33,028 bases of DNA, taken from the NCBI GenBank assembly GCA_030147805.1, contig JASBUR010000011.1, forward strand, positions 1 to 33,028, read 5' to 3'. This document shows positions 1 to 8,267 of this stretch, one piece after another. Position 1 is the stretch's first letter. Every line of letters starts with the position of its first letter. This stretch comes from Sphingomonadaceae bacterium. GTDB taxonomy: Bacteria; Pseudomonadota; Alphaproteobacteria; Sphingomonadales; Sphingomonadaceae. A program made the translations under genes and the position numbers. The notes under the pieces are model-generated. The model saw only the letters and a program-made list of their open reading frames with translations, did no database searches and was not told the origin of the DNA.

Positions 1-49
1 CCGCAGCAACAACCCGTTCCCGCAAATCCATTGAATAGGCACGAGGCAT
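1..49 (-). CDS. IS630-family transposase, N-terminal fragment cut by window edge
   Basis: Sixteen codons are visible before the window ends, reading MPRAYSMDLRERVVAA. This matches the conserved N-terminus of IS630/Tc1-type transposases, where (A/P)-Y-S-x-D-L-R-E-R-V precedes a helix-turn-helix that binds the element's ends. A GGGAGG ribosome binding site lies 9 nt upstream of the ATG, inside the loop of a small hairpin (52-73). The gene is read leftwards, so the rest of the element lies outside the window, and I cannot tell whether it is intact. The element's right end must lie between about 50 and 136, but I could not define a terminal inverted repeat. IS630 elements normally insert at TA. 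Confidence 0.72.
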   Translation of the reverse strand, partial: MPRAYSMDLRERVVAA

Positions 50-51
50 AA

Positions 52-73
52 GGGCTGGCCTCCCATCCAGCCC
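52..73 (-). promoter_or_regulatory. Hairpin holding the transposase ribosome binding site in its loop
   Basis: GGGCTGG (52-58) and CCAGCCC (67-73) are perfect 7-bp inverted repeats around an 8-nt loop. On the minus strand the loop contains GGGAGG, the only plausible Shine-Dalgarno sequence for the transposase start at 49. The structure could limit transposase translation. That function is inference; only the repeat and its position are seen. Confidence 0.4.
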
Positions 74-136
74 CAACCTTGAATCACAATCCAAGCGCTC
101 GGGGAATCCCGCGATTCGAACTAAGCCGACGACGCT

Positions 137-763
137 CTAGGTTCTCACGCCTTCATGCGAGCGGTCCAAGGCGCGCTTATAGGCCTCTCGGCCGGTGGTC
201 CGCGCGAGATATTCCTGCTCGACTTCGCCGAGGACAAACCCGGCGTGGTTCGCCCCCAGATTCAGGGCGTAGGTCACCGAGATGTCGGCGGCGGTGAACC
301 GGTCACCGGCCACGTAGGGCGCGTTCGCCAGTTGGCGCTTCACGAGCAGCAGCCGGCGCTCGACGCACTCGCGCGCCCAGCGCGCGCCCCAATTGTCGCG
401 TTCCTCCTCGGGCGCGAGGAAGCCGCTCACCAGCGGGACCATGATCAGCGTCGCCAAGCCGGCTTCGCCCATGTGAAGGAACTGCTGGTAGGCCGGGAAG
501 GCATGGTCGTCGGGCGCGGGCTGCAGCGGTGTCGGGCCATAGCGGCCCATGAGATATTCCATGATCGCCACTGACTCGACCATCGTGACGTCGCCGTCCT
601 GGATCGCGGGCAGAAAGTCGCCCGGGTTGATGGCGAGCCAAGCCGGATCCCTTTCCTCAGCGAGCATGTCCACATGCTTCAGGTTGTAGGGCAACCCCAT
701 CTCCTCGAGCACCCAAACGGCTCGGATCGATCGTGAGGTCTGCCCGCCCCAAACGGTGATCAT
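137..763 (-). CDS. Glutathione S-transferase family protein
   Basis: This 208-residue protein has the GST two-domain plan. The thioredoxin-like N-terminal half begins MITVWGGQTSRSIRAVWVLE and holds NPGDFLPAIQDGD and the glutathione-contacting ES motif in ESVAIMEYL. The all-helical C-terminal half contains GDRFTAADISVTYAL, the usual N-capping-box region. It probably conjugates or reduces electrophiles with glutathione in the cytoplasm; the substrate is unknown. It lies 84 nt downstream of the ABM and NIPSNAP genes on the same strand, with an AGGA sequence about 8 nt before the ATG, so it is probably the last gene of that operon. The small-oxygenase plus GST grouping suggests breakdown or detoxification of a xenobiotic or aromatic compound. 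Confidence 0.9.
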   Translation of the reverse strand: MITVWGGQTSRSIRAVWVLEEMGLPYNLKHVDMLAEERDPAWLAINPGDFLPAIQDGDVTMVESVAIMEYLMGRYGPTPLQPAPDDHAFPAYQQFLHMGEAGLATLIMVPLVSGFLAPEEERDNWGARWARECVERRLLLVKRQLANAPYVAGDRFTAADISVTYALNLGANHAGFVLGEVEQEYLARTTGREAYKRALDRSHEGVRT

Positions 764-847
764 TGTTTCGGTCCTTCCATCCCACCATGGTCTTCTACGC
801 GTTCCACTGTCGCGTAATCCTGCAAAAATCGATGTCGCCCTGAGCTG

Positions 848-1201
848 TCAGCAAACCCGCGCATGCGCGATCCGACTGTCGGATGGAGCCTCGAAGCGCT
901 CGCTCATGCCGTAGTCGCGGACCACCTGCGCAATGCGCAGACGATAGTCACGGAACACCTGTTCGCGTCCCTTCACCTGAGTGGCGCGGTGGGAGGGCGT
1001 GTTTCGCCACGCCGCAACCGCCGCCTCGTCGCGCCAATAGGACAGCGAGAGCAGCTTGCCAGGCTCGGCCAGGCTCTCGAACCGTTCGATCGAGATGAAG
1101 CCGTCGATCCGGTCCAGCTCCGGGCGAAGCGCCGTGGCGAGATCGAGATAATGAGGTTGCTGCCCTGGGGCCGGCCACGCTTCGAACAACACGGCGATCA
1201 T
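848..1201 (-). CDS. Antibiotic biosynthesis monooxygenase (ABM) domain protein
   Basis: This 117-residue protein has the ferredoxin-like ABM fold. It begins MIAVLFEAWPAPGQQPHYLD, then has a segment typical of the family (DGFISIERFESLAEPGKLLSLSYW as sensed from positions 33-56) and WRNTPSHRATQ. Family members are small cofactor-independent oxygenases, haem-degrading enzymes or stress proteins; the sequence does not say which. The start codon overlaps the NIPSNAP stop by 4 nt, so the two are translationally coupled. The last 20 residues (from about SERFEAPSD) are not typical and may be a disordered tail. Confidence 0.82.
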   Translation of the reverse strand: MIAVLFEAWPAPGQQPHYLDLATALRPELDRIDGFISIERFESLAEPGKLLSLSYWRDEAAVAAWRNTPSHRATQVKGREQVFRDYRLRIAQVVRDYGMSERFEAPSDSRIAHARVC

Positions 1202-1527
1202 GGCCGCACCAAAGGCGCGTGCGGCGCGGAAGCGAGACGGAGAAACAGACGATCCTCGCGCCGGATAAACCGCTCGCGCCGGCTGAACGCGTAATTCTCG
1301 GCACCGAGTGGGTCGTCGCGCAACCGAGCCCGGTACGCCTCGTAGGCCGCCAGACTATCGACCGTGTAGACGCCATAGGCCGTGGTTGCCGAGCCCTCGT
1401 GGGGGGCGAAATAGCCGACCAGGTCGGCCCCGCAGCGCGGGATCGCCTGACCCCAGTTGCGGGCGTATTCTTCGAAGGCGGGCAGCTTGTAGGGATCGAG
1501 CTCGTAGCGGATGAAGCAGGCGATCAT
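1198..1527 (-). CDS. NIPSNAP family protein
   Basis: This 109-residue protein starts MIACFIRYELDPYKLPAFEE, the typical opening of bacterial NIPSNAP-family proteins. These are dimeric alpha/beta-barrel proteins related to ABM enzymes and of poorly known function. GVYTVDSLAAYEAYRARLRDD is also typical. The start is supported by GGAG 6 nt upstream. It is the first gene of an operon with ABM and GST genes, divergent from an ArsR-type regulator. The 121-nt gap to that regulator holds a 26-bp palindrome that may be its operator. Confidence 0.85.
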   Translation of the reverse strand: MIACFIRYELDPYKLPAFEEYARNWGQAIPRCGADLVGYFAPHEGSATTAYGVYTVDSLAAYEAYRARLRDDPLGAENYAFSRRERFIRREDRLFLRLASAPHAPLVRP

Positions 1528-1574
1528 GGGCGTTCTCCAGGTTGTCCCGCCTCTTTAGTCACGCTCCCGCCGGC

Positions 1575-1600
1575 GATGTTTCGGCCGCGGCCGAAGCATC
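1575..1600. promoter_or_regulatory. 26-bp near-perfect palindrome, candidate ArsR-type operator
   Basis: The left arm gatgtttcggccg (1575-1587) and right arm cggccgaagcatc (1588-1600) are inverted repeats matching at 12 of 13 positions, with no spacer. The site lies between the divergent NIPSNAP operon (start 1527) and the ArsR-type gene (start 1649). A dimeric winged-helix repressor could control both directions from here. ArsR/SmtB operators are usually imperfect inverted repeats of about this size. Binding by the neighbouring regulator is inferred. Confidence 0.6.
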
Positions 1601-1648
1601 CCGCGCCGATTTCCGCTAGAGGGTTTCAGGTTGGATGCAGGAGCCGCC

Positions 1649-2362
1649 ATGACCAATATCGCTTCGCTCGCCGGCGTGGCCGCCCTGATCGGCGACCCCG
1701 CTCGCGCGGCGATCTTGGTGACGCTGATGGACGGGCGCGCGCTGACCGCGGGCGAACTGGCGACGGCCGCGGGCGTCACGGCGCCGACGGCCAGCGGGCA
1801 CCTCGGCCGCCTGCTCGACACCGGCCTGCTCGCGCTCGAGCGACAGGGTCGGCATCGCTATTACCGCATCGCGAGCGCGTCCGTGGCGGCCCTCATCGAA
1901 AGCATGATGTCGCTGTCCGGTGAGCTGAGTGCAGCGGCGGGTCGCGTCAAGCCTGTCTGGACCGGGCCTCGCGACCAGGCGCTCAGGCGCGCTCGCCTCT
2001 GCTACGATCATCTGGCAGGAGAGGTCGCCGTCGCGATTGCCGACGGCATAGTCGCGCGCGGCCAGCTCGACTTCGGGCCGGATGGCGGCGTCATCACCGA
2101 GCGAGGGCGCAATCTGTTGGCCGAGCTCGGCGTCGATTGGGGGTCAGGGAGGTCGGCCATCCCCCGGCCAGCGGCCTTCTGCCTTCCGTGCCTCGACTGG
2201 AGCGAACGTCGACTGCACGTCGGCGGCTTGATCGGACGAGCGATGTATGACGGGTTCGCGCGTCGCGGGTGGGTACGTCGTTGTAAGGTCGGGCGAACGG
2301 TTTCGATCACCTCGCTCGGAGCATCGGAGCTGAACCGGCACTTCGGCGTCGCTTCGACTTGA
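1649..2362 (+). CDS. ArsR-family winged-helix transcriptional regulator
   Basis: This is a 237-residue regulator. The N-terminal winged helix-turn-helix covers about residues 6-75: LIGDPARAAILVTLMDGRAL, then the recognition-helix region GVTAPTASGHLGRLLDTGLL and the wing QGRHRYYRIAS. The C-terminal half carries a C-L-x-C-L-D-W-S-E-R-R motif and RGWVRR, typical of a longer ArsR subgroup rather than of compact metal sensors. I chose the ATG at 1649 because CAGGAG lies 5 nt upstream; an in-frame ATG at 1631 has no such site. It faces the NIPSNAP-ABM-GST operon across a palindrome and probably represses it. Cysteines in the C-terminal half could sense an electrophile or metal, but this is not established. 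Confidence 0.85.
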   Translation: MTNIASLAGVAALIGDPARAAILVTLMDGRALTAGELATAAGVTAPTASGHLGRLLDTGLLALERQGRHRYYRIASASVAALIESMMSLSGELSAAAGRVKPVWTGPRDQALRRARLCYDHLAGEVAVAIADGIVARGQLDFGPDGGVITERGRNLLAELGVDWGSGRSAIPRPAAFCLPCLDWSERRLHVGGLIGRAMYDGFARRGWVRRCKVGRTVSITSLGASELNRHFGVAST

Positions 2363-2423
2363 CCGACGGTCCGCTCCACCGGGGGCGGCTTCCGGGGCCA
2401 GATGTACACACGCGCGCGGCGGA

Positions 2424-3539
2424 CTATCGCTCCGTCCGCTTGAGCAACTCGACCAGATCCGCCTTCCAGAATTTCGCCCAGGTGTGCGTGCCATGCCCCT
2501 TGGTCTCGGCAGTCGCCGGGATCAGGCGGTAGGTGCCGTTCTTCAGCCGCTTCGCCGCCGGCTCGGCGATGGCGAGGCCGGGCGGGTTGATGAAGTCGTC
2601 GGCGGAGTTGATCCAGGCGATCGGGGTGGTGATCTTTTCGAGCGTGGCGCTGGGGTCGTAGCTGCGCGACGCGGCGACCTGGTAGATCAGGTCGTTGGCA
2701 TCGCGGCTGCCGAGGTCGCGCGCGACGCGCTCGCGGACGAAGGCTTCGGCAGCGTCGCGCGTCGGATATTGCGCCTGCAGCGCCAGCGGGTTGCCACCGG
2801 CGATGGTCAGCAGGCTGACCGCGGTGCGCAGCCCCTGCACCGGCTGGCTACTGTAGTCGCCACCTGCCCACGCCGGATCGGCTTTGATCGCGTCGATGGT
2901 GAGGCTGCGCCACATGCGGTTCTGCCCGGCGATCTGCACCGGCAGGCAGGCCATCGGCATCATCGCCTCGACGAAGTCGGGATGCGCCGCGCCCCACATG
3001 AAGCCGTGCATGCAGCCCATCGAGGTGCCCATGAGCAGGCGGAGCTTCTTCACGCCGAGCCCGTCGACGAGCAGCCGGCGCTGCGCCTCGACCATGTCGT
3101 CATAGTCGTAGGCGGGGAATTTCATCCGGAGCCCGTCGCTCGGCTTCGACGATTTGCCGTGGCCGATGCCGTCGGGAAGGATGACGTACATCTTCGCCAG
3201 GTCGAGCGGCTGGCCGGGGCCGTAGAGCTCGTCGGCGAACTGCGGCTGCAGGAACTGCCGGCCCGAGCCGCCCGTGCCGTGCAGCACCATCACCGCGTTG
3301 GTGATGGCGCCGGCGGCGTCGCGCTTCGGCGTGCCGAGCGTCGTGTAGTGGAGCCGCAGTTCGGGCAGCGTCTCGCCGCTCGCGAATTTGAAGTCGCGGA
3401 CGGTGAAGTCGCCCTCCGTCGCCTGCGCGGCATAGCGCGAGGCGGCGGGTGCCGGTGCCGAGACGGCGACCGGCGGGGTTTGGGCGATCGCGGCGCCGCT
3501 CGCCGCCAGTGTCGTCGCGAAGAGCAGCGCCCGCAGCAT
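2424..3539 (-). CDS. Exported alpha/beta hydrolase of the MetX (homoserine acetyltransferase-like) family
   Basis: This 371-residue protein has an N-terminal signal peptide (MLRALLFATTLAASGAAIAQ) and then a MetX-like alpha/beta-hydrolase fold. VMVLHGTGGSG is the oxyanion-hole region, GTSMGCMHG (171-179) holds the nucleophile Ser173, NSADDFINPP supplies the acid (Asp314 or Asp315), and KGHGTH supplies the histidine. MetX itself is cytoplasmic and acylates homoserine; a secreted member cannot meet acyl-CoA, so this is more probably a periplasmic esterase or hydrolase. A strong site (GAGGGGGA) precedes the ATG. It lies 33 nt downstream of gcrA on the same strand. Substrate unknown. Confidence 0.88.
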   Translation of the reverse strand: MLRALLFATTLAASGAAIAQTPPVAVSAPAPAASRYAAQATEGDFTVRDFKFASGETLPELRLHYTTLGTPKRDAAGAITNAVMVLHGTGGSGRQFLQPQFADELYGPGQPLDLAKMYVILPDGIGHGKSSKPSDGLRMKFPAYDYDDMVEAQRRLLVDGLGVKKLRLLMGTSMGCMHGFMWGAAHPDFVEAMMPMACLPVQIAGQNRMWRSLTIDAIKADPAWAGGDYSSQPVQGLRTAVSLLTIAGGNPLALQAQYPTRDAAEAFVRERVARDLGSRDANDLIYQVAASRSYDPSATLEKITTPIAWINSADDFINPPGLAIAEPAAKRLKNGTYRLIPATAETKGHGTHTWAKFWKADLVELLKRTER

Positions 3540-3572
3540 GGTCAGTCCCCCTCGTCCGATCGGTCCGTCGGC

Positions 3573-4097
3573 TCAGCGCGGCCGCATCCCCGGCATGGTC
3601 GGCGGGTAGGGCGGCCGCCCGCCGCCGCCCGGACGGTCGCGGCGCGGCAGCTGCGCCTGATAGGCGACGGCGCAATGCTCGCTGCAATAGGGGAAGGTCG
3701 GCTGGGCGGGCTTGCCGCAGAAATGGAAGTCGCTGTCGCCCGGATGGCCGATCGGCCATTTGCAGATCTTGTCGCTGAGATCGAGCAGGCTCGTCTTGCC
3801 CGAGCTGGCGGTCGGCGCGGCAACCGCGCGTGGCGCCGGCTTGGGCCGCGCCACCTCGGTGGCGGGCAGCGCAGCAGCCACCGGCGCCGGACGCGCCTCG
3901 ACCACCGGCGCGTCGGCCGCCGCGCCCTCACCGCTCTTCACCGGCGACGGCCGTGCCTTCAGCCCCAGACGGTGCGCCTTGCCGATGACGGCGTTGCGGC
4001 TGATGCCGCCCGCCAGCTTCTCGGCGATCTGGCTGGCGGTCAGCCCCTTCTCCCACAGCTGCTTCAGCTGGTCGATGCGTTCGTCGGTCCACGACAT
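3573..4097 (-). CDS. gcrA: GcrA cell-cycle transcriptional regulator
   Basis: This 174-residue protein begins MSWTDERIDQLKQLWEKGLT, the hallmark N-terminus of GcrA. A helix-turn-helix follows (SQIAEKLAGGISRNAVIGKA), which in Caulobacter binds CcrM-methylated GANTC sites. An Ala/Pro-rich linker (about 55-100) leads to the conserved C-terminal module with CKWPIGHPGDSDFHFCG and FPYCSEHC, the part that contacts sigma70. GcrA is a cofactor of RNA polymerase specific to alphaproteobacteria and controls cell-division genes. The frame is open further upstream, but the family N-terminus and an AGGA site fix the start at 4097. A Pro/Gly-rich tail ends the protein. Confidence 0.96.
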   Translation of the reverse strand: MSWTDERIDQLKQLWEKGLTASQIAEKLAGGISRNAVIGKAHRLGLKARPSPVKSGEGAAADAPVVEARPAPVAAALPATEVARPKPAPRAVAAPTASSGKTSLLDLSDKICKWPIGHPGDSDFHFCGKPAQPTFPYCSEHCAVAYQAQLPRRDRPGGGGRPPYPPTMPGMRPR

Positions 4098-4176
4098 GGT
4101 CGGAATTCCTGTTCTGTCTGGCGGCCGTCCCGCCGCGCGCTTGCGAGGCGAAAGGCGACCGTCTAAGCCCACGCGC

Positions 4177-5013
4177 ATGATCGACGGGAATGCCAAGGCG
4201 CCGCAGGCCGGCCGAGCCGAACCGGGGGTAATGGTCATCCCCTTCGTCAATTGGCGGGGTCTGGCGACGCTGTATCTGAAGGAAGTGCGCCGCTTCTTCA
4301 AGGTGCAGCTTCAGACGGTGTGGGCGCCGGCGATCACCACCCTCCTCTTCCTGGCCATCTTCACCGTGGCATTGGGTCGCGGCGGCCGCACGATGCTCGG
4401 GGTGCCGTTCAACGACTTCCTCGCCCCCGGCCTCATCGTCATGGGGATGATCCAGAACGCCTTCGCCAACAGCTCGTCGTCGATCCTGATCGGCAAGGTG
4501 CAGGGCACGATCATCGATTCGCTGATGCCGCCGCTGTCGTCGGGCGAACTGCTCGTCTCCTATGTCGCCGGCGCGCTCACCCGCGCCTGGCTGGTCGGGA
4601 CGGCGATCTGGCTGTTCATGATCCTGTGGCCCGACGTCCATGTCACCATCCGCCATCCGCTCGCGGTCCTCTATTACGGATCGATGGGCGCGATCATGCT
4701 GGCGCTGATGGGCGTGTTCACCGGCATCTGGGCGGAGAAGTTCGACCATTCGGCGGCGATCACCAATTTCGTCGTGCAGCCGCTGTCGCTGCTGTCGGGC
4801 ACCTTCTACACCGTCGACCGGCTCGCCGGGCCGTGGCAGGCGATCAGCCACGCCAACCCCTTCTTCTACATCATCGACGGCTTCCGCTACGGCTTCATCG
4901 GCGTGTCCGACGGCCCGCTGATGACCGGAGCGCTGCTGCTGCTGGCGATCAACGTCGCGCTGTGGGCGCTCTGCTACCGCCTGCTGCGCACCGGCTGGAA
5001 GCTCAAGGCCTGA
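4177..5013 (+). CDS. ABC-2 type transporter permease
   Basis: This membrane protein of about 278 residues is of the ABC-2 type, used for export of polysaccharides, drugs or lipids. After an N-terminal amphipathic stretch (LATLYLKEVRRFFKVQLQTV), five or six hydrophobic segments are visible, among them APAITTLLFLAIFTVAL, APGLIVMGMIQNAF and LLLLAINVALWALCYRLL. HANPFFYIIDGFRYGFIG is the typical C-terminal signature. An alternative ATG at 4231 would give 260 residues; neither start has a good ribosome binding site. It is divergent from gcrA. No ATPase gene adjoins it here, so its partner is presumably elsewhere. Confidence 0.87.
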   Translation: MIDGNAKAPQAGRAEPGVMVIPFVNWRGLATLYLKEVRRFFKVQLQTVWAPAITTLLFLAIFTVALGRGGRTMLGVPFNDFLAPGLIVMGMIQNAFANSSSSILIGKVQGTIIDSLMPPLSSGELLVSYVAGALTRAWLVGTAIWLFMILWPDVHVTIRHPLAVLYYGSMGAIMLALMGVFTGIWAEKFDHSAAITNFVVQPLSLLSGTFYTVDRLAGPWQAISHANPFFYIIDGFRYGFIGVSDGPLMTGALLLLAINVALWALCYRLLRTGWKLKA

Positions 5014-5112
5014 CCGGGGTCGCGAGCGGCACCCGGCCCCGCGGCCCTCACCGCTCGCCGCCTCGACAATTGACTTCCGGGTCCATCGGCGCAAAAGGGA
5101 CCGAATTGGATC

Positions 5113-5137
5113 AGGCGGTCGCTGCGGCCGCCTTTTT
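5113..5137 (+). terminator. Hairpin with T-run upstream of argD (terminator or attenuator)
   Basis: AGGCGGTC (5113-5120) and GGCCGCCT (5126-5133) can pair over 8 bp, with one G-U pair and a 5-nt loop. Five T residues (5133-5137) follow. This is a plausible intrinsic terminator for the upstream permease gene. It ends only 25 nt before the argD ATG, which leaves little room for a promoter in between, so it might instead act as an attenuator in an argD leader. A TTGACT at 5070-5075 could be a -35 box, but I see no good -10. Confidence 0.6.
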
Positions 5138-5162
5138 CCGTTCTTGGCGAAGGAGCCTTGCG

Positions 5163-6350
5163 ATGACCATTCCCGCGTTGATGCCCGTCTATGGCCGCTG
5201 CGAGGTCGAGCCGGTGCGCGGTGAAGGCGCCTATCTGTTCGACGCGGCGGGCCACAAGTGGCTCGACTTCGCCGCCGGGATCGCGGTCAATGTCGTCGGC
5301 CACGGCCACCCGCACCTCACCGAGGCGATCCAGCGCCAGGCCGCGACGCTGATGCACACCTCGAACCTCTACGGGTCGCCGCAGCAGCGCCATCTCGCCG
5401 AGCGCCTCGTCGAGCTGACCTTCGCCGACACGGTGTTCTTCGCCAATTCGGGCGCCGAGGCGGTCGAGTGCGCGATCAAGACCTGCCGCCGCTACCATTT
5501 CGCCAACGGTCACCCCGAAAAGCACCGCATCATCACCTTACAGAATGCCTTCCACGGGCGGACGCTCGGCGCGATCTCGGCGACCGACCAGGAAAAGCTG
5601 CGCTCGGGGTTCGAGCCGCTGCTGCCCGGCTTCAGCGTCGTGCCGCACGGCGACATCGAGGCGGTGAAGGCGGCGATCGGCCCCGATACCGCGGGCATCA
5701 TGATCGAACCGGTGCAGGGTGAAGGCGGTCTCCGCCCCGCGACCGCCGAATTCATGCAGGCGCTGCGCGCGCTCTGCGACGAGCATGACCTGCTGCTCAT
5801 CCTCGACGAGGTGCAGACCGGCGTCGGCCGCACCGGTACGCTGTTCGCCTATGAACAGCTCGGCGTCACGCCCGACATCATGGCGGTGGCGAAAGGCATC
5901 GGCGGCGGCTTCCCGGTCGGCATGTGCCTGGCGACCGAGAAGGCGGCGGTCGGCATGGTCGTCGGCACGCATGGGTCGACCTATGGCGGCAACCCGCTGG
6001 CGATGGCGGCGTGCGAGGCCGTGCTCGACATCGTCGCGACGCCCGAGTTCCTGAGCCAGGTCCGCGCCACGAGCGACCGGCTGCGCGGGGCGCTCGAGCA
6101 GATGATCCCCAACCACGACGATCTGTTCGACCATGTCCGCGGCATGGGGCTGATGCTCGGCCTGAAGCTCAAGTCGGACAGCCGCGCCTTCGTCAACCAT
6201 GCGCGGTCGTTCGGCATCCTGACCGCGGCGGCAGGCGACAATGTCGTTCGCATCCTGCCGCCGCTCAACATCGACGAGAGCCACATCCGCGAATGCGTCG
6301 ACAAGCTGTCGGCGGCCGCGGCGGCGTTCAAGCCCGCCGAAGCAGCCTGA
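5163..6350 (+). CDS. argD: Acetylornithine aminotransferase
   Basis: This 395-residue class III PLP-dependent aminotransferase interconverts N-acetylglutamate semialdehyde and N-acetylornithine in arginine synthesis. Visible motifs are [14 protein letters not shown] (phosphate binding), NAFHGRT, the cofactor-binding Asp215 in [14 protein letters not shown], and the Schiff-base Lys244 in [21 protein letters not shown] is also typical of the family. I set the start at the ATG after AAGGAG (5149-5154); the frame remains open far upstream. The stop is separated by one base from the argF start, so the two form an operon. The family often also acts as succinyldiaminopimelate aminotransferase in lysine synthesis. 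Confidence 0.96.
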   Translation: MTIPALMPVYGRCEVEPVRGEGAYLFDAAGHKWLDFAAGIAVNVVGHGHPHLTEAIQRQAATLMHTSNLYGSPQQRHLAERLVELTFADTVFFANSGAEAVECAIKTCRRYHFANGHPEKHRIITLQNAFHGRTLGAISATDQEKLRSGFEPLLPGFSVVPHGDIEAVKAAIGPDTAGIMIEPVQGEGGLRPATAEFMQALRALCDEHDLLLILDEVQTGVGRTGTLFAYEQLGVTPDIMAVAKGIGGGFPVGMCLATEKAAVGMVVGTHGSTYGGNPLAMAACEAVLDIVATPEFLSQVRATSDRLRGALEQMIPNHDDLFDHVRGMGLMLGLKLKSDSRAFVNHARSFGILTAAAGDNVVRILPPLNIDESHIRECVDKLSAAAAAFKPAEAA

Positions 6351-6351
6351 C

Positions 6352-7284
6352 ATGACCCGGCATTTCCTCGACCTCGCGACCGCCGGCCGCGAGGGCCTCC
6401 GGGCCATGCTCGACGAGGCGCATCGTCGCAAGGCCGCGCGCGCCGGCCAGCCCAAGGGCCGCGTCGACGGCGATGCGCCGCTCGCCGGCCATGTGCTCGC
6501 GTCGATCTTCGAGAAGCCGTCGACGCGCACGCGCGTGTCGTTCGACATGGCGATGCGCCAGCTCGGCGGCTCGGCGATGGTGCTGTCGTCGCAGGACATG
6601 CAGCTCGGCCGCGGCGAGTCGATCGCCGACACCGCGCGCGTGCTGTCGCGCTACGTCGACGCGATCATGCTGCGCTGTGCCGCGCACGACACCGTCGAAG
6701 AGCTGGCGCGCTACGCTTCCGTGCCGGTGATCAACGGCCTCACCGACCTGTCGCACCCCTGCCAGATCATGGCCGACATCATGACCGTCGAGGAAAGGCT
6801 CGGCCGTCCGGTGACGGGCACGCGCTGGGCCTGGCTCGGCGACGGCAACAACGTGCTGCACTCGATCATCGAGGCGGGCTCGCTGCTCGGTTTCGACGTG
6901 CTCGCGGCGACTCCGCAGAATTACGAGCCCGATTCGGGGATCGTCGCCTGCGCGCAGGCGCGTGGCGGCCACCTCGACCTCGTGCGCGACGCCCAAGCCG
7001 CGGTCGACGCCGCCGACGTCGTCGTCACCGACACCTGGGTGTCGATGGGCCAGGACGGCGGCGCCGAGAAGGTCAAGGCGATGATGCCCTATCAGGTGAC
7101 GCCCGAGCTGATGGCGCGCGCCGCCGGCGACGCGGTGTTCCTGCACTGCCTGCCCGCGCACCGCGGCGAGGAGGTGCTCGATTCGGTGATGGACGGCCCG
7201 CAGTCGGCGGTCTGGGACGAGGCCGAGAACCGGCTGCACGCGCAGAAGGCGGTGCTGCTCTGGTGCCTCGACAAGCTCGGTTGA
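6352..7284 (+). CDS. argF: Ornithine carbamoyltransferase
   Basis: This 310-residue enzyme makes citrulline from ornithine and carbamoyl phosphate. The carbamoyl-phosphate loop is FEKPSTRTR (STRTR at 57-61). [13 protein letters not shown] carries the conserved HPCQ motif, and [12 protein letters not shown] carries the ornithine-side HCLP motif. The [11 protein letters not shown] segment also fits the family. It is coupled to argD (1-nt gap), so its start codon follows the argD stop directly. Length and motifs match the anabolic enzyme. Confidence 0.97.
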   Translation: MTRHFLDLATAGREGLRAMLDEAHRRKAARAGQPKGRVDGDAPLAGHVLASIFEKPSTRTRVSFDMAMRQLGGSAMVLSSQDMQLGRGESIADTARVLSRYVDAIMLRCAAHDTVEELARYASVPVINGLTDLSHPCQIMADIMTVEERLGRPVTGTRWAWLGDGNNVLHSIIEAGSLLGFDVLAATPQNYEPDSGIVACAQARGGHLDLVRDAQAAVDAADVVVTDTWVSMGQDGGAEKVKAMMPYQVTPELMARAAGDAVFLHCLPAHRGEEVLDSVMDGPQSAVWDEAENRLHAQKAVLLWCLDKLG

Positions 7285-7358
7285 CCGGGCCGCCGCGGCT
7301 ACCCATCTAGACGAGGAACGCGCGCGCCGCCGGCGCGCCCCACGGGACTCGCCTTCAC

Positions 7359-8267
7359 ATGCAGACTGACCGCCAGCCGGCGGACGCCCCCGCGCCCGCT
7401 ACCGACAGCATTCTGGGCTTTACCGTCCCGGGCCGCAGCGCCCGTGGCCGCGTCGTGCGGCTCGACGCGACGCTCGATGCCATCCTCCATGCGCATGCCT
7501 ACCCCGAGCCGCTGGCGCGCGTGCTCGCCGAGGCGCTGGTGTTGACCGCGCTCGTCGGCTCGACGCTGCGCGGCGACGAAGGCCAGATGACGCTGCAAGC
7601 GCAGGCGAAGGGGGGCCCGGTCGACCTGCTGGTTTGCGACTATCGCGGCGGCGAGCTGCGCGGCTATCTGCGCTTCGACCCGGCGCGCATCGACGAGGTC
7701 GGCCCGCAGGCGAGCCTGCAGACGATCTTCGGTGACGGCTATCTGGCGATCACGCTCGACCAGACCGCCTCGGACGAGCGCTACCAGGGGATCGTGCCGC
7801 TCGAGGGCGACACGCTGGCGCAGGCCGTCGAACGCTATTTCGAAAGCTCGGAGCAGATCCCGACGCTGCTCCGGATCGCCGTCGCGCGCGATGCGGGACG
7901 CTGGCGCGCCGGCGGGCTGCTCGTCCAGCACCTTCCGGCGAGCGAGCTCGGCGGGCCGCGGCTCCACGTCGAGCGCGGACATCCCGACTGGGAACATGTC
8001 GCGGCGCTCGGCGGATCGATCAGCGCTGCCGAACTGGTCGACGACGGGCTGCCGCTCGATATGCTGCTGTGGCGCCTCTATCATGAGGAGGAGACGCGCG
8101 TGCTTCCCGCGGTCGCGCTCACGCGCGGCTGCCGCTGCTCGGCGGCCTATATCAAGGGCGTGCTGGCGCGCTTCTCCGAGCCCGAGCTTGCCGAAATGCG
8201 CGAGGCCGACGGCATGGTGAAGGTCGACTGCGCCTTCTGCGCCACGCTGTTCCACATCGAGGTCTGA
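7359..8267 (+). CDS. hslO: Hsp33 redox-regulated chaperone
   Basis: This 302-residue cytoplasmic holdase is activated by oxidative stress. The C-terminal zinc-binding redox switch is complete: C-x-C at Cys258/Cys260 (TRGCRCS) and C-x-x-C at Cys291/Cys294 (VDCAFC). The N-terminal part has the family's LVGSTLRGDEGQMTLQAQ and PVDLLVCDYRGGELRGYLR segments. No strong ribosome binding site precedes the ATG, and the first 17 residues are low in complexity, so the start is less certain. It follows argF by 74 nt on the same strand. Confidence 0.95.
   Translation: MQTDRQPADAPAPATDSILGFTVPGRSARGRVVRLDATLDAILHAHAYPEPLARVLAEALVLTALVGSTLRGDEGQMTLQAQAKGGPVDLLVCDYRGGELRGYLRFDPARIDEVGPQASLQTIFGDGYLAITLDQTASDERYQGIVPLEGDTLAQAVERYFESSEQIPTLLRIAVARDAGRWRAGGLLVQHLPASELGGPRLHVERGHPDWEHVAALGGSISAAELVDDGLPLDMLLWRLYHEEETRVLPAVALTRGCRCSAAYIKGVLARFSEPELAEMREADGMVKVDCAFCATLFHIEV

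Noticed and set aside
81..136. tRNA-like T-arm at the left edge (reverse complement contains GTTCGAATC)
   Set aside because: No acceptor stem, anticodon arm or D-arm could be built around it; it is short of a tRNA gene or a clear tRNA remnant.
2424..3539. Calling the hydrolase metX
   Set aside because: The strong signal peptide does not fit a cytoplasmic acyl-CoA-dependent enzyme; only family resemblance is claimed.
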